From positions 124,001 through 188,000 of the forward strand of contig CANMFO010000003.1 of the NCBI GenBank assembly GCA_947497245.1: DNA of 64,000 nucleotides, read 5' to 3'. Below the pieces are notes generated by a model. It had not been told where the DNA came from and did not search any database. It saw only the letters and a program-made list of their open reading frames with translations. A program made the position numbers and the translations under genes. Shown one piece after another: positions 8,805-18,600 of this stretch (position 1 is its first letter; each line of letters opens with the position of its first letter). Origin of the DNA: an uncultured Flavobacteriaceae bacterium. Its GTDB lineage: Bacteria; Bacteroidota; Bacteroidia; Flavobacteriales; Flavobacteriaceae.

Positions 8805-9686
8805 ATGCCAGCGGTACTAGTTTACATAGCGCTTCTGGGAATGGCACTGTTTGCCTGTGTACTTTTTTACATCCCGCCCAAGAACTGGCTCAACGCCAAG
8901 GTGGCCCGGAAAGAAGGATGGGGTACTTTTGTAATTCTCATAATCGGAATGGGCACAAGCCTTCTTTGTTTTGTGCTCAGCAAACTGTTGTTTTCAGCAT
9001 TTTGCCTCATGGTGTCCTCCAATATTGTGGAGTACAACATCCTGGTGAACAACGTGTATTGGTCCGGTTCGGAGCTGCTCTCGCCCTTGGGCAGCCCAAA
9101 GTACCCCTTATCCTATTTTGGTCTGCATACCCTTGCGTATTTTGCAGGCCTTTACGCCGTGCTGTATTGTTTGAGCAAGCTAAATATCGCCTCTAGATAC
9201 AATCTTTCCCATGATCGGTTAAAACTGCAGTTCATGTGCTTGGGGCTGTTTATGTTTTTCGAGACCATAATGTACCTGTCCTATCCGTTCCAAACGTTTG
9301 ATAGCGGTTGGCGGATCTTTCATAATTTCTTTGCCGTTTTTCTCGCGAGGCTCCATTTCACCGCCTGTCTCTTTATAGCGGCCTGGCTGCGGTTTCATTA
9401 CCCTTGGGTAAAGACGGCCATTGCCTTGGAGGTGCTTTCCATCCGGTTTCGATGGCTGAACCTCGCATTTGCCTCCCCACGGAACATCGTGGTGTTTTTC
9501 TTTGTACTGGGAATGGGCTTTCTATTTCCCGCCTTTGTTCGGATGTACTCTGAATCGAACTTTGGCCTTTTCCTTTCCTTGATGGTCAATGGTGGGCTGT
9601 TCGTTCTTTTTTGGCGTTGGATATCCCCCGCCATATATCAACTCATTCGTTTTATTACGGATTTTGAAAAACGAAAAATTGTATAA
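8805..9686 (+). CDS. Polytopic membrane protein, unknown function
   Basis: A 293-residue hydrophobic protein with about seven transmembrane segments, starting at the very N-terminus (AVLVYIALLGMALFACVLFY) and ending with a cytoplasmic basic tail (ITDFEKRKIV). There are no motifs I can tie to a transporter or enzyme family. Its ATG comes 2 bases after the stop of the VWA-like lipoprotein gene, so translation is probably coupled. The PBP gene follows after a 94-base gap. Function is best guessed from the group: a membrane partner of the preceding coiled-coil protein and lipoprotein. Confidence 0.75.
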   Translation: MPAVLVYIALLGMALFACVLFYIPPKNWLNAKVARKEGWGTFVILIIGMGTSLLCFVLSKLLFSAFCLMVSSNIVEYNILVNNVYWSGSELLSPLGSPKYPLSYFGLHTLAYFAGLYAVLYCLSKLNIASRYNLSHDRLKLQFMCLGLFMFFETIMYLSYPFQTFDSGWRIFHNFFAVFLARLHFTACLFIAAWLRFHYPWVKTAIALEVLSIRFRWLNLAFASPRNIVVFFFVLGMGFLFPAFVRMYSESNFGLFLSLMVNGGLFVLFWRWISPAIYQLIRFITDFEKRKIV

Positions 9687-9780
9687 AGGGAAAGAGGGTA
9701 CAAAAAGGATATGGATCGGTGCCGGTTAGGCCATTTGCCCACATCAGCTTAAAAAAACACCCCAAAATGTATAGAACAAA

Positions 9781-11697
9781 ATGAAAAACTGGATAAAAGC
9801 AATCACCACGGTGGCGGGTACATTCCTTGCACTGATCCTGTTCCATGTGGTGTGGCCGACCAAAATGGGGTTGACCCCAAATGACCAATATATTTCCGCG
9901 GTGCGGGACGAGGACCAGAACATACTGGCGGTCTTTGGCGAGAAGACCATTTTGGACAACCGACTGGGAAAAACGGAAATGGAGAAGCTGAATGCGAAGG
10001 GGATGTTGAACAAATTCCCCATTGTACCTATCACCGCATATGACGAACTGCCCCAAAACTATGTGTATTTTTTGACCAAGGTGGAAAACAAGAACTTTTT
10101 CACCTTTGGGAAGGACAATATATACGGTTTGTCCGTTTCCGGTCTGGCCCGCTTGTTAAGGGGAAAGGCCGATGGGGGCTCCAACATCCCACAACAGTTG
10201 TTGAAAAATATCATTCACAAAAAGGAGGGTATGGGAACCATTTACCTATCCCGTAAATATGGGGAGCAATTGGCATCTTTTCAAATGTACAAGGCCGCGA
10301 CTCCCGAGGAGATATTACTGGCCTATACCAATTATGCGGGCAATTTTTGGTACGAACAGGATTTCTCCGGCCTGGTCCTGGCTTCATATGCCATCTTCAA
10401 CAGGCCCCCTGTGCAATTGAACGACCTTGAAATGCTGCTCACGGTCAAGACCTTGAAAAGCGGACGGGAGCTTAGGGAACTTTGTGATGACAAAAGGGCG
10501 AATCGGGAGCTGATCAAGGAAAAGATGTTGGATTATTTTGAACAGATCGCCGACGGTTCCGAAAGCGATCGGAATAGGTTGAAGGCCATGCGACAGATGG
10601 ACCTGGGATTCTCCGACCGGAACGACCTAAGAAAAACTACTGCCTTGACCCATTTCTTAAAAAGTAGAAGCCTCGGGAACGGACAGCGATCGGCACTGCA
10701 GTACACTAGCTCGATCAGCAGTCACCATCAGCAAAGCTTAGCGGAGGCCGTGGGGGAATTTAGGAAAAAGTTCCGAAAATTCCAGTTGGTGAAGGGGTAT
10801 AGCTTGGAATTTGCCGTACTGGCCATCGATGTAAAAACGGGACTGATCGAGGCTACCTTTGGAAACAGCAAAAACAATGGCGCAACCATGAATTTTACCG
10901 ATTATGGGAATGGTTTTCAATGTGGCTCGGTATTGAAACCTTTAGTTTTCCTGGAACTTTTTGAAAATCATGGTTTCGATGAAAACAGCAGATTGTACAA
11001 CGGAAACCTTTCACAGTTCTCCTACAACCCCACCAACACGAACGACAAGTTGTTGCGCGAGGCGGTCCTTACCAGGGATATTTTTAAGTACAGTCTGAAC
11101 AAGGCCGCTGTCAACCATAGGGTATTGGCCGACCCCATTGCCGTGGCCGAAAAGGTGGAAGAAAGTCTCGCTGCCATGGACATTTCCGCGAATCCGGCCT
11201 ATAACCTGAGCGAGTCCTATGTTCTGGGAACCAGGACCATGACGCCGCTGGAGTTGACCCAAGCCTATCAAATGGTCTTCAACGAAGGAACAATGAAATC
11301 GCTTACGCCCTGGAAATATGTGACGAATCCCCATTCATTGGATACCGTTTTCAATTACAGGGCCAACCTTGGAAAGGCCATTTATGGCAAAGCGCATGTC
11401 AATCGCATTCGGAATTTGTTGCCCGCCGCCTTCGAACCCGGGGGGACCTGTCACCGACTGCTGAAATTTTTGCCAAAAGACAGGCCCTATTTCGGAAAAA
11501 CGGGGACTACCGGGAAGGCGGTCGATGGCTGGACCGTTTTGAGCGACGGACAAAAGTTGATCGTGGCCTGGACCGGTTATTTGAAGAACGAGAACGGCAT
11601 ATTGACCAGCAGAAATGCCCCGTCCATCCCCACAAAATCGGGAGGTGGTTCTGCCGGGGTCCTGGCCGCAATGGTCTACTCTAAATTGTACAAGTAG
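9781..11697 (+). CDS. Divergent class A penicillin-binding protein (transglycosylase/transpeptidase)
   Basis: A 638-residue bitopic protein with one N-terminal helix (about 5-25), a GT51 peptidoglycan glycosyltransferase domain (about 85-225) and a penicillin-binding transpeptidase domain (about 340-638). Both GT51 catalytic glutamates seem present: E102 in VENKNFF, where the usual motif is EDxxF, and E162 in RKYGE, the RKxxE motif. Motif 2 is GGSNIPQQLLKN instead of GGSTITQQLxKN. The transpeptidase has the full triad: SVLK (S383), SLN (438-440) and KTGT (573-576). The changed residues around the donor site suggest altered glycosyltransferase activity. The context is the preceding unknown membrane and lipoprotein genes rather than a division cluster, suggesting a dedicated, perhaps stress-linked, wall synthase. 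Confidence 0.88.
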   Translation: MKNWIKAITTVAGTFLALILFHVVWPTKMGLTPNDQYISAVRDEDQNILAVFGEKTILDNRLGKTEMEKLNAKGMLNKFPIVPITAYDELPQNYVYFLTKVENKNFFTFGKDNIYGLSVSGLARLLRGKADGGSNIPQQLLKNIIHKKEGMGTIYLSRKYGEQLASFQMYKAATPEEILLAYTNYAGNFWYEQDFSGLVLASYAIFNRPPVQLNDLEMLLTVKTLKSGRELRELCDDKRANRELIKEKMLDYFEQIADGSESDRNRLKAMRQMDLGFSDRNDLRKTTALTHFLKSRSLGNGQRSALQYTSSISSHHQQSLAEAVGEFRKKFRKFQLVKGYSLEFAVLAIDVKTGLIEATFGNSKNNGATMNFTDYGNGFQCGSVLKPLVFLELFENHGFDENSRLYNGNLSQFSYNPTNTNDKLLREAVLTRDIFKYSLNKAAVNHRVLADPIAVAEKVEESLAAMDISANPAYNLSESYVLGTRTMTPLELTQAYQMVFNEGTMKSLTPWKYVTNPHSLDTVFNYRANLGKAIYGKAHVNRIRNLLPAAFEPGGTCHRLLKFLPKDRPYFGKTGTTGKAVDGWTVLSDGQKLIVAWTGYLKNENGILTSRNAPSIPTKSGGGSAGVLAAMVYSKLYK

Positions 11698-12047
11698 TTT
11701 TTTTTTGCTAATTTTAGTATGTCAAAATGAAGGAAAAACAGTGTATTCGGCAGTTCGGTACGGCTGTAACACAAATTTGTTGTATTAACCCTTAATCCCA
11801 GAGCCATTCGAAATTGAGAATTACGCATTACCAAATTAAGGAGTCCTAAATAGGATGCTTGGGGTTATACCACCCAAGCTTTGACAGGGTGCATTTTCTT
11901 TCCGGCACTTTGGGATGAGTCCTATTGTAACTGCTTTCACTTCTTAGGTACGATTCAGCCAAACAAAAGAACCGATACATTACGGGCGTTGAAAGCCGGT
12001 GCGCTTCCAATTTTTAGCTACAATTGAGGGTATTTCCGCCTACGGTC
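11698..12047. other. Intergenic region without a supported gene
   Basis: About 350 bases between the PBP gene and the next gene. It begins with a run of T (11698-11706), which might serve as the U-tract of a weak terminator although no convincing stem precedes it. At 11857-11879 there is a perfect 7-base stem (GCTTGGG and CCCAAGC) with a 9-base loop. I see no ORF with protein-like composition and no consensus promoter. It may include the leader of the next gene. Confidence 0.4.
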
Positions 12048-12494
12048 ATGAGACCCATGGAATTGAAAACGACAACAATGGACAATCCGTCTAAAAACAT
12101 AAGTGCTACAATGGATGAGGTCTTGGGCAGCAGTAATGGGCAAGGGAATGAAGGGGCACAGGGCGCGTTGCGCTATAAAAAACTGGCGGCTTACCTGTTG
12201 CTTTTGTACCCCTCGTACCTCAAAGGAGAAACCTCCCTGGAACCTGAAGTGAAGATGGCCCTTTGGAGAATGGCAAAATTTGACAAAACGTTTTTGGCAA
12301 AAGTGCGGATAGCCCAATTGGAATACCTGGACATGGATCTCAGAACTCTGGAAGCGGATTGGGACCCCTCAAAGGACAACCTCTTTCCGTTACGGGAAAC
12401 CGGTGCAGGGATGCAATTGAGTCCCGAAAGAAAAAAACTGCTAATGGAGTATAAAACCGAAATTTTGCAGCTTTTACGTTTGGCCCAGCACTAA
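12048..12494 (+). CDS. Hypothetical protein (about 148 aa)
   Basis: A small soluble protein of unknown function. The frame is open from 12024, but that start would be TTG; ATG codons follow at 12048, 12057 and 12081, and I list the first. Residues 1-45 are polar and low in hydrophobicity. The rest is helical with alternating charged and hydrophobic residues, including a KKLAAYLLLLYPSYLKGE segment that could be a buried or membrane-associated helix. Its last codons overlap the end of the opposite-strand gene by 4 bases. No motif is recognised. Confidence 0.6.
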   Translation: MRPMELKTTTMDNPSKNISATMDEVLGSSNGQGNEGAQGALRYKKLAAYLLLLYPSYLKGETSLEPEVKMALWRMAKFDKTFLAKVRIAQLEYLDMDLRTLEADWDPSKDNLFPLRETGAGMQLSPERKKLLMEYKTEILQLLRLAQH

Positions 12495-13210
12495 GCGGAT
12501 ATCTTGACCCTACTGCCAAACAGGTATTTTTCGATTATTTTTGGATCGATGTCCCTACTGATGGGGAGCTTGTAGCAATCGATGATCGCCGGAATGGCCT
12601 CTGTCGCTATTTCAAGGGCCAGTCTTTCACCTTGCCGGCGGATCCATTTCCGATCCCTTTCAAATTCTCCTTTTTCACAACCTTCAAGGATTTCCGAAAA
12701 TTTCAACTCTTTGAGAAACCGATCGCGCAGATATTGCTTTTTGTGCTCCTCAAAACCGGAATGCGCGATCCAATCCTGGACATACAATTTTGTTTCGGCC
12801 AGCAAAATGCCCTTGTGTTCCCCCCAGGGCCCTTCAAAAATGCCCGGTTTCAAAATGGTCTCTGGAACAAATGTGGGTTTGGGCATGCCAAACTTCAGTT
12901 TTAGCAGGCGTACGTAATCATAGCACAGGTTCTTTATGATCGGAAAGTAATAGGAAGTAATTTTGGCCGTACATTTTTCCGGTACCAGATCTCCTGTTTT
13001 GTATCGCCTCAATTCCAGAATCAGCAAATCGGAAAAAACGCTCTTGCTATGTGCTTCCAGGTCTTCGTTGAACCCGAATTTTAAGAGCCGGTCTTTGATC
13101 AGCCCGGCAATGGAGTTATAGAACGCGGCACAACGCCGCAAGCTGTTCGGTTCCTGCAGGTACTTAAAAACGATATCCCAAGTGTTATTGTATGTTGGTT
13201 GGCGCCCCAT
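12491..13210 (-). CDS. Unknown protein, possibly a divergent sigma-70-like factor
   Basis: A basic, helix-rich 239-residue protein. Residues 26-105 resemble the spacing of sigma-70 region 2: an FYNSIAGLIKDRLLKFG helix, an acidic EDLEAH turn, a VFSDLL helix and an IIKNLCYDYVRLLKLKF helix. Residues 165-205 (a helix, KFSEILEGCEKGEFE and a KWIRRQGERLA helix) could be a region 4 helix-turn-helix. The resemblance is by pattern only and may be accidental. The gene sits near a clear ECF sigma gene and runs in the same direction, but the two are separated by about 340 bases. It converges with the preceding hypothetical gene. Confidence 0.6.
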   Translation of the reverse strand: MGRQPTYNNTWDIVFKYLQEPNSLRRCAAFYNSIAGLIKDRLLKFGFNEDLEAHSKSVFSDLLILELRRYKTGDLVPEKCTAKITSYYFPIIKNLCYDYVRLLKLKFGMPKPTFVPETILKPGIFEGPWGEHKGILLAETKLYVQDWIAHSGFEEHKKQYLRDRFLKELKFSEILEGCEKGEFERDRKWIRRQGERLALEIATEAIPAIIDCYKLPISRDIDPKIIEKYLFGSRVKISA

Positions 13211-13548
13211 AAGCCAATTTTTGCGACCGTAATTTGTTCAAAAACGTTTTTAAAGAAAATGGTTTTAAATACGAGGAATGCACTACGGCTACATATATAT
13301 CAACGCTTGGTTTGGATACTTATTTTAAAAGGCATCCAAATTGGGAAAAAAAACACCCTCTTTTAGGGAAGAAGCATAAAGTGCTGCGTTTATGCGGGAC
13401 ATACGGTCTTATTGAGCCTTCGAAAAACCGCTGAAAACGGTTTGGAATATTTTGACACTTTCGTTTGCGCCAGGGGCCCCATTTCTAAGTTGTACCTGCG
13501 TGCGGTCAGATCAAGGATCTCTTCAAAATGGAGGTGCACCCCTTGTTT
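13211..13548. other. Intergenic region without a supported gene
   Basis: About 340 bases lying downstream of the ECF sigma gene and upstream of the sigma-like gene, both on the minus strand. A plus-strand ORF with a TTG start (13234-13434) is present but has no recognisable features, and I do not accept it. A short stem (AAACCG and CGGTTT with a CTGAAAA loop) lies near 13425-13443. Nothing else is evident. Confidence 0.4.
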
Positions 13549-14163
13549 TCAACACCGATGGGACTTCACCCTTTCGCCTATGCCGAACACCAAGAACATA
13601 ACCATTTTAAACCTGTTCCCCAATTTCTTTCGAAGAATGGAAAAAGCTTTGGTTATCTGTGCTTCCACGGTCTTAATGGAGATGTTCAAATATTCGGAAA
13701 TCTCAATATTGGTCAGTCCTTCCTTTTTGCTAAGTATAAAGACCCTTTGACACTTGGTCGGTAGATTCGGTATTTCCAGCAATACCAACTCCATCATTTT
13801 ATCCAAGTCTGCGGTATCCGTGTTTTCAACTATTTCGTTCAGGGATTCCATATATTTCCGCTGCAACAGCAACATCGATTGGTTTTTCTGATAGGTGTTT
13901 ATGAATTCGTTGTAAACGGACTTGTACAGAAAGCTCTGGATGGAAAATTTAGGATACAATTTCCTGCGGAACTGCCAGGTCTTTAAAAATACACTTTGGA
14001 TAATATCTTGGGCCATCGCCTCGTCATTTATCAAGCTTAGCGCATAGGCATGTAGCCGCTTGTGATAGCAATCCAGTAAAAACATATAGGCCTTTTCTTC
14101 GCCCTTTTTTAAGGCTGAGATCAAAATTGAATTATCATGAAAATCAGGCGCTTCCAATTTCAT
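13549..14163 (-). CDS. ECF-type RNA polymerase sigma-70 factor
   Basis: A 204-residue extracytoplasmic-function sigma factor of the type that Bacteroidota pair with FecR anti-sigma factors to control SusC/SusD loci. Region 2 is at about residues 25-75 (LDCYHKRLHAYAL, then the DEAMAQDIIQSVFLKTWQ core-binding helix). Region 4 is at about 140-185 with the helix-turn-helix LTNIEISEYLNISIKTVEAQ. It is transcribed away from the divergent FecR gene with a 100-base gap, and the expected target is the SusC promoter downstream of fecR. The C-terminal tail is hydrophobic (MVMFLVFGIG), a little unusual. Assignment is firm. Confidence 0.93.
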   Translation of the reverse strand: MKLEAPDFHDNSILISALKKGEEKAYMFLLDCYHKRLHAYALSLINDEAMAQDIIQSVFLKTWQFRRKLYPKFSIQSFLYKSVYNEFINTYQKNQSMLLLQRKYMESLNEIVENTDTADLDKMMELVLLEIPNLPTKCQRVFILSKKEGLTNIEISEYLNISIKTVEAQITKAFSILRKKLGNRFKMVMFLVFGIGERVKSHRC

Positions 14164-14263
14164 ATCCGCAAAATAATACGAAAAACATAATGATTTTGAA
14201 AAAAATAGCTGAAAAAAATAAGGGTATTATAAATCGGCCCTGTAATATAATAAAGATTCGTAA

Positions 14264-15427
14264 ATGATGATCTCCCCAGAAATTGAAAATCGTATCGTAA
14301 AATTTGTGAATAAATCCGCCAATGCGGAGGATCTGGATGTTTTGGAGAAATGGATCCAAGAACCAGAAAACCAAACCGTATTTAAGGAATTCATCAAAAC
14401 CCACTTCGCGATCACAATGAGTTTGAGCAACCCTGATTCCGACGAGATTCGAGATCGATTGTTAAAGGAGATACGCAAGGAGAGATCGGCGCGCTACAAC
14501 GCTCCATTATATACCGTGCTCAAATACGCCGCCCTTGTTGTTTTTGTTCTCGGTCTGGGATATTTGTACCAGAACGGGTTGTTCGGTACTGCCTCGGAGG
14601 AGACGCTGATTCCCAAGGAGGACGCGATAACCCTCCAACTTGAAAATGGCAATATAGAGGTGATCAGTGCGGATGGTAGGACACAGGTGGTCGATTCGGA
14701 AGGAAACATTGTCGGTACCCAACAAGGTACGCGATTGGTCTATGACGAGGAGACGACCGTCGAAAAACTCGTTTACAATACTCTAAATGTCCCCAATGGC
14801 AAGAGGTTCGATGTTGTGTTGTCGGATGGGACCCATATCTTCCTGAACGCGGGGACCTCGCTAAAATATCCGATAAAATTTATCCAAGGGGAACCGCGCA
14901 AGGTATTTCTTGACGGCGAGGCGTTTTTTGATGTGACCACGGATGCGGAGCACCCATTTGTAGTAAATGCACAGGCATTGGATGTTACCGTTTTGGGGAC
15001 CAAGTTCAACATGGCCACCTATCGGGAAGACAGCGAATCCGAAGTGGTTTTGGTCGAGGGTTCGGTAGCGATGCATTCGGAGGAAGATGCGCCGGAAAGT
15101 GAGGGAACCGTCCTTCTACCGGGTTTCAAAGGCTCATACGATAGATCGGAGGGCACGTTTTCCACCCAAAAAGTGAATATTTCATTGTACACCTCCTGGG
15201 TTTCCGGAAATGTGATCTTCAGGAACGCCCCTTTTGAAAACATCATTAAAAAATTGGAGCGACTGTACAATGTGACCATTGTCAACAACAATGCACAACT
15301 GGCCAATGAAAATTTCAATGCAAGCATTGAAGTGGACAATGAGAGCATAGAGGAAGTACTGCACTACTTCAACAAGGTTTACGAAATAGAATACAGTATC
15401 GTGAACAACAAAATTATTATCGAGTAA
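14264..15427 (+). CDS. FecR family anti-sigma regulator
   Basis: A 387-residue inner-membrane regulator. The cytoplasmic N-terminal part (1-80) should bind the sigma factor. One membrane helix follows at about 84-103, then the periplasmic FecR domain (about 165-270, with the NVPNGKRFDVVLSDGTHIFL and LDGEAFFDV segments) and the C-terminal DUF4974-type domain (about 305-387). It takes the signal from the STN domain of the SusC protein and controls the sigma factor. It is divergent from the sigma gene and lies upstream of susC with 189 bases between. All expected parts are present, giving a complete trans-envelope signalling set. Confidence 0.93.
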   Translation: MMISPEIENRIVKFVNKSANAEDLDVLEKWIQEPENQTVFKEFIKTHFAITMSLSNPDSDEIRDRLLKEIRKERSARYNAPLYTVLKYAALVVFVLGLGYLYQNGLFGTASEETLIPKEDAITLQLENGNIEVISADGRTQVVDSEGNIVGTQQGTRLVYDEETTVEKLVYNTLNVPNGKRFDVVLSDGTHIFLNAGTSLKYPIKFIQGEPRKVFLDGEAFFDVTTDAEHPFVVNAQALDVTVLGTKFNMATYREDSESEVVLVEGSVAMHSEEDAPESEGTVLLPGFKGSYDRSEGTFSTQKVNISLYTSWVSGNVIFRNAPFENIIKKLERLYNVTIVNNNAQLANENFNASIEVDNESIEEVLHYFNKVYEIEYSIVNNKIIIE

Positions 15428-15535
15428 CCAAAAACCAAAAGACGATATGGGAAAATAATCCGAACAACAAGAACAGCACACCACATTCAAGATAACCCCA
15501 TAGGTGGAATCCAACCATAAACAGGGTTAAAAAAA

Positions 15536-15561
15536 CCGGAAAGTGCGGCAACACTTCCCGG
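15536..15561 (+). promoter_or_regulatory. Hairpin in the susC leader
   Basis: A 26-base inverted repeat between fecR and susC: CCGGAAAGTG and CACTTCCCGG with a 6-base loop and one A/C mismatch. It is not followed by a run of T, so it does not look like a simple intrinsic terminator. It lies about 55 bases before the susC start codon and could be a leader structure that sets the fecR/susC expression ratio, or a processed 3' end for fecR mRNA. Confidence 0.45.
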
Positions 15562-15616
15562 TAGTAAAATGTGGTCTAGCGAATACTAGATAACCACTAT
15601 TAAACACTTTAAAAGT

Positions 15617-18600
15617 ATGAAAAAACAAAGTAAGTCCAAGGGGGAGTCCCTTGGTGTATTAAAACTTGACTTAAAGATGAAGCTAACCATGCTTTTGATG
15701 ATTTCGGCCATGTTCAGTATACAGGCCAATAGCTATTCACAGGCAACAAAGCTATCATTGGACATGAAGAACGTAACGGTCGGTGCCGTAATCGATGAAA
15801 TTGAGGCCCAGACCGAATTCAACTTCCTTTTTAACACGAAAGTTGTTGATTTGGAGCGCGTGGTTTCCCTCAAGATAAGGAAGCAGACGATCGACAAAAT
15901 CTTGATTGCCCTGTTTCAAGGGACCAGTACCACCTATGAAATTGAAAATCGAAAGATATTGCTCTTTGAAGCTGCCGGGGACGAAGATCCGGACCAAGGA
16001 GCGGGAAAGGAAGAGGCCCAAAATCAGGCCCTCCAGGTATCGGGTACCGTTAACGACGACTTGGGCCCATTGCCAGGAGCCAGTATCGTGGTAAAGGGCA
16101 CGACCACGGGTACGACGACCGACTTTGACGGCAACTACACCTTGGAAGTACCCGATTCCGGGGCGATTTTGGTATTTAGCTATATCGGTTATACTACCCT
16201 GGAGATTCCCGTGAACGGGCAATCCACCATCAATGTGCTGATGAAGGAAGATGCCCAGGCATTGGAAGAAGTAGTGGTTACGGCCCTGGGCTTTGAGGTA
16301 AGGACCGATAAATTGGGCAGCGCGGTATCCAGTGTAAGATCGGCGGCACTCGTGCGATCGGGGGAAACTTCCGTCGCCAATGCGATTCAAGGTAAAATGG
16401 CCGGTGTAAACATCACCAGAAGTACCGGCGATCCCGGAGCGGGTTCCAATATAAGGATCAGGGGGGCCAACACCATTTTCGGAAGTACCCAACCCCTGAT
16501 AATTGTAGACGGAATACCCATCAACAATAACAATACCAGTGGCGGGGGAAGCAGCAGTACGGGAAATGGCACCTCCCAACAATCCCGTTTGAACGATATA
16601 AACCCTAACGACATAGAGACCCTACAGGTCCTAAAGGGCGCTTCTGCCGCCGCTTTGTGGGGATCCAGGGCATCAAATGGAGTGGTGGTGATCACGACCA
16701 AATCCGGAAAAAAAGGGTTTAGGGTCTCTTTTAAAAATACGGTTGCGATCGATGAGGTAAATGCCACACAAAAGTTGCAATCTACCTATGGACAAGGGCG
16801 AAACGGACTGTACAGGTCGGGCACGGAAATCCGATCTTGGGGCGACGAAATAGCGGCAAGATCCGGTGGCCAAGATACTTTTGACACCAGCGGAGGGCTT
16901 TTTGTGGGCGATCAGACCGGCAGAACGTACTATCCCGTTGCCAATGGAACGGCCGACAATCCGAGCGGCGGAAAGAATTCCAGGGAAACGTTCAATCAGA
17001 AAAACTTCGACCAGGTATTTGGTCAGGGAGTACTTTTGGAGCAATCACTGAGCATAAGTGCGGGAGACGATAAGAGCTCACTGTTTTTTAGCCTGGGAAA
17101 CACCGATCAGGAAGGGGTGATCAAAAACAATGATTATAAACGCCATACCGTGAATATCAGCGCTTCCAGAAAGTTCAACGACTATGTCCGTCTAAAACTG
17201 AAAGGGAAATACTCGAGGATCAGCGCCAACCGGATCCAACAAAATTCCAATGTGGCAGGGATACTTTTGGGACTTTATAGGACCCCTTCCGATTTTGATA
17301 TTGAAGACTATACCGGAACCTATGTCAGTGCTTCGGGTGCGGAAGCCACCGGACGGCACCGTGCCTATAGAAATGGCATCGGAGCAAGCAATAGGCCCCG
17401 TTACAACAACCCCTTGTGGACCACCAACAGGCAAAAGGCCCCGAACATTGTGAACAGGCATATTTATTCGGCCGATCTTGATATTTTTCCCGTCACCGGC
17501 CTGACCATTAAGTTAAGGGGAGGTGTGGATACCTACAATGACAAAAGATCGTACCTATACCCCATTGGGTCGGCCCGAACATCCACCCCACCGGTGACAA
17601 GGATAGATGGCAGTTTACTTTTTGATGACATCTCCGAGACCGAACTGAATTTTGATGCCATTCTGAAGTACGATACGGATATCGCGGAGAACATCAGTTC
17701 GTCGTTTGTTGTGGGATGGAATATCAACGATCGAAAGTTCAGTAGACAGACCTCTTATGGCAATGAGTTCATTGCTGATCGGGAAATATTCAACCTATCC
17801 AATTCCAGGGTTGTAGGGTCTGAAAATTTCATGAGCCACATCAGGTCCAATAGAGGCTATTCCACGGCCAATTTTGGACTGTTCGATCAATTGTACCTCG
17901 ATTTTTCCGGGACCATTGAGGCCGCATCGACCATTTCGGATTCATTCTTCTATCCTTCGGCGAGTGCCGCATGGCAGTTTTCAAACGCCGGCTTTTTTCC
18001 CGAGGAGGGTCTTATCAGTTTTGGCAAGGTGCGCCTCAGTTGGGGTAAAGTGGGTATCCAGCCCAGACCCTATGGCAATTCAACAAATTTCGAGGGAGAT
18101 TTCACCTACAATTCGGGCGTTGCCGGAGGCTTGAATTCCGTATCCAATGGCGGTGGATTGAGACTGGATAATCTGCTCGGAAACCCGGCGCTGAAACCGG
18201 AGATAAAAACAGAGACCGAAGCCGGTCTCGAACTGAGGTTTTTCAATGATCTGTTATCCACCAGTTTCACGTATTACACCAATAAGGTCAAGGACATCCT
18301 GCTCGAGATCGATACGGCTCCCAGCTTTGGATTTGAACGTTTTTACACCAACGGGGCCTCCATGGAAAACAAGGGGTTTGAATTTGAATTCAACGCGAAC
18401 TGGCTCCGGGGCAACGACAACTGGACATTTTCAACCTATGGGAACCTGGCCAGCAACCAAAATGAGGTCACCAGCTTACTGGGAGCCGATATCCAGCGCT
18501 TGACGGGCTTTGGAACAGGCGATTCCGTTGCAGCGGAGGGCGAGCAGATGGGAGCCATTTTCGGCGGGAAACTGCCTCGCGACGACAACGGCGACATTGT

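Noticed and set aside
13234-13434. 66-codon plus-strand ORF in the gap before the ECF sigma gene
   Set aside because: Only a TTG start, no recognisable feature, and position in a gap between minus-strand genes.
15755-16582. Long opposite-strand ORF (275 codons) within susC
   Set aside because: It lies fully inside a well-supported TonB receptor gene and has low-complexity, motif-free protein; a codon-bias shadow.
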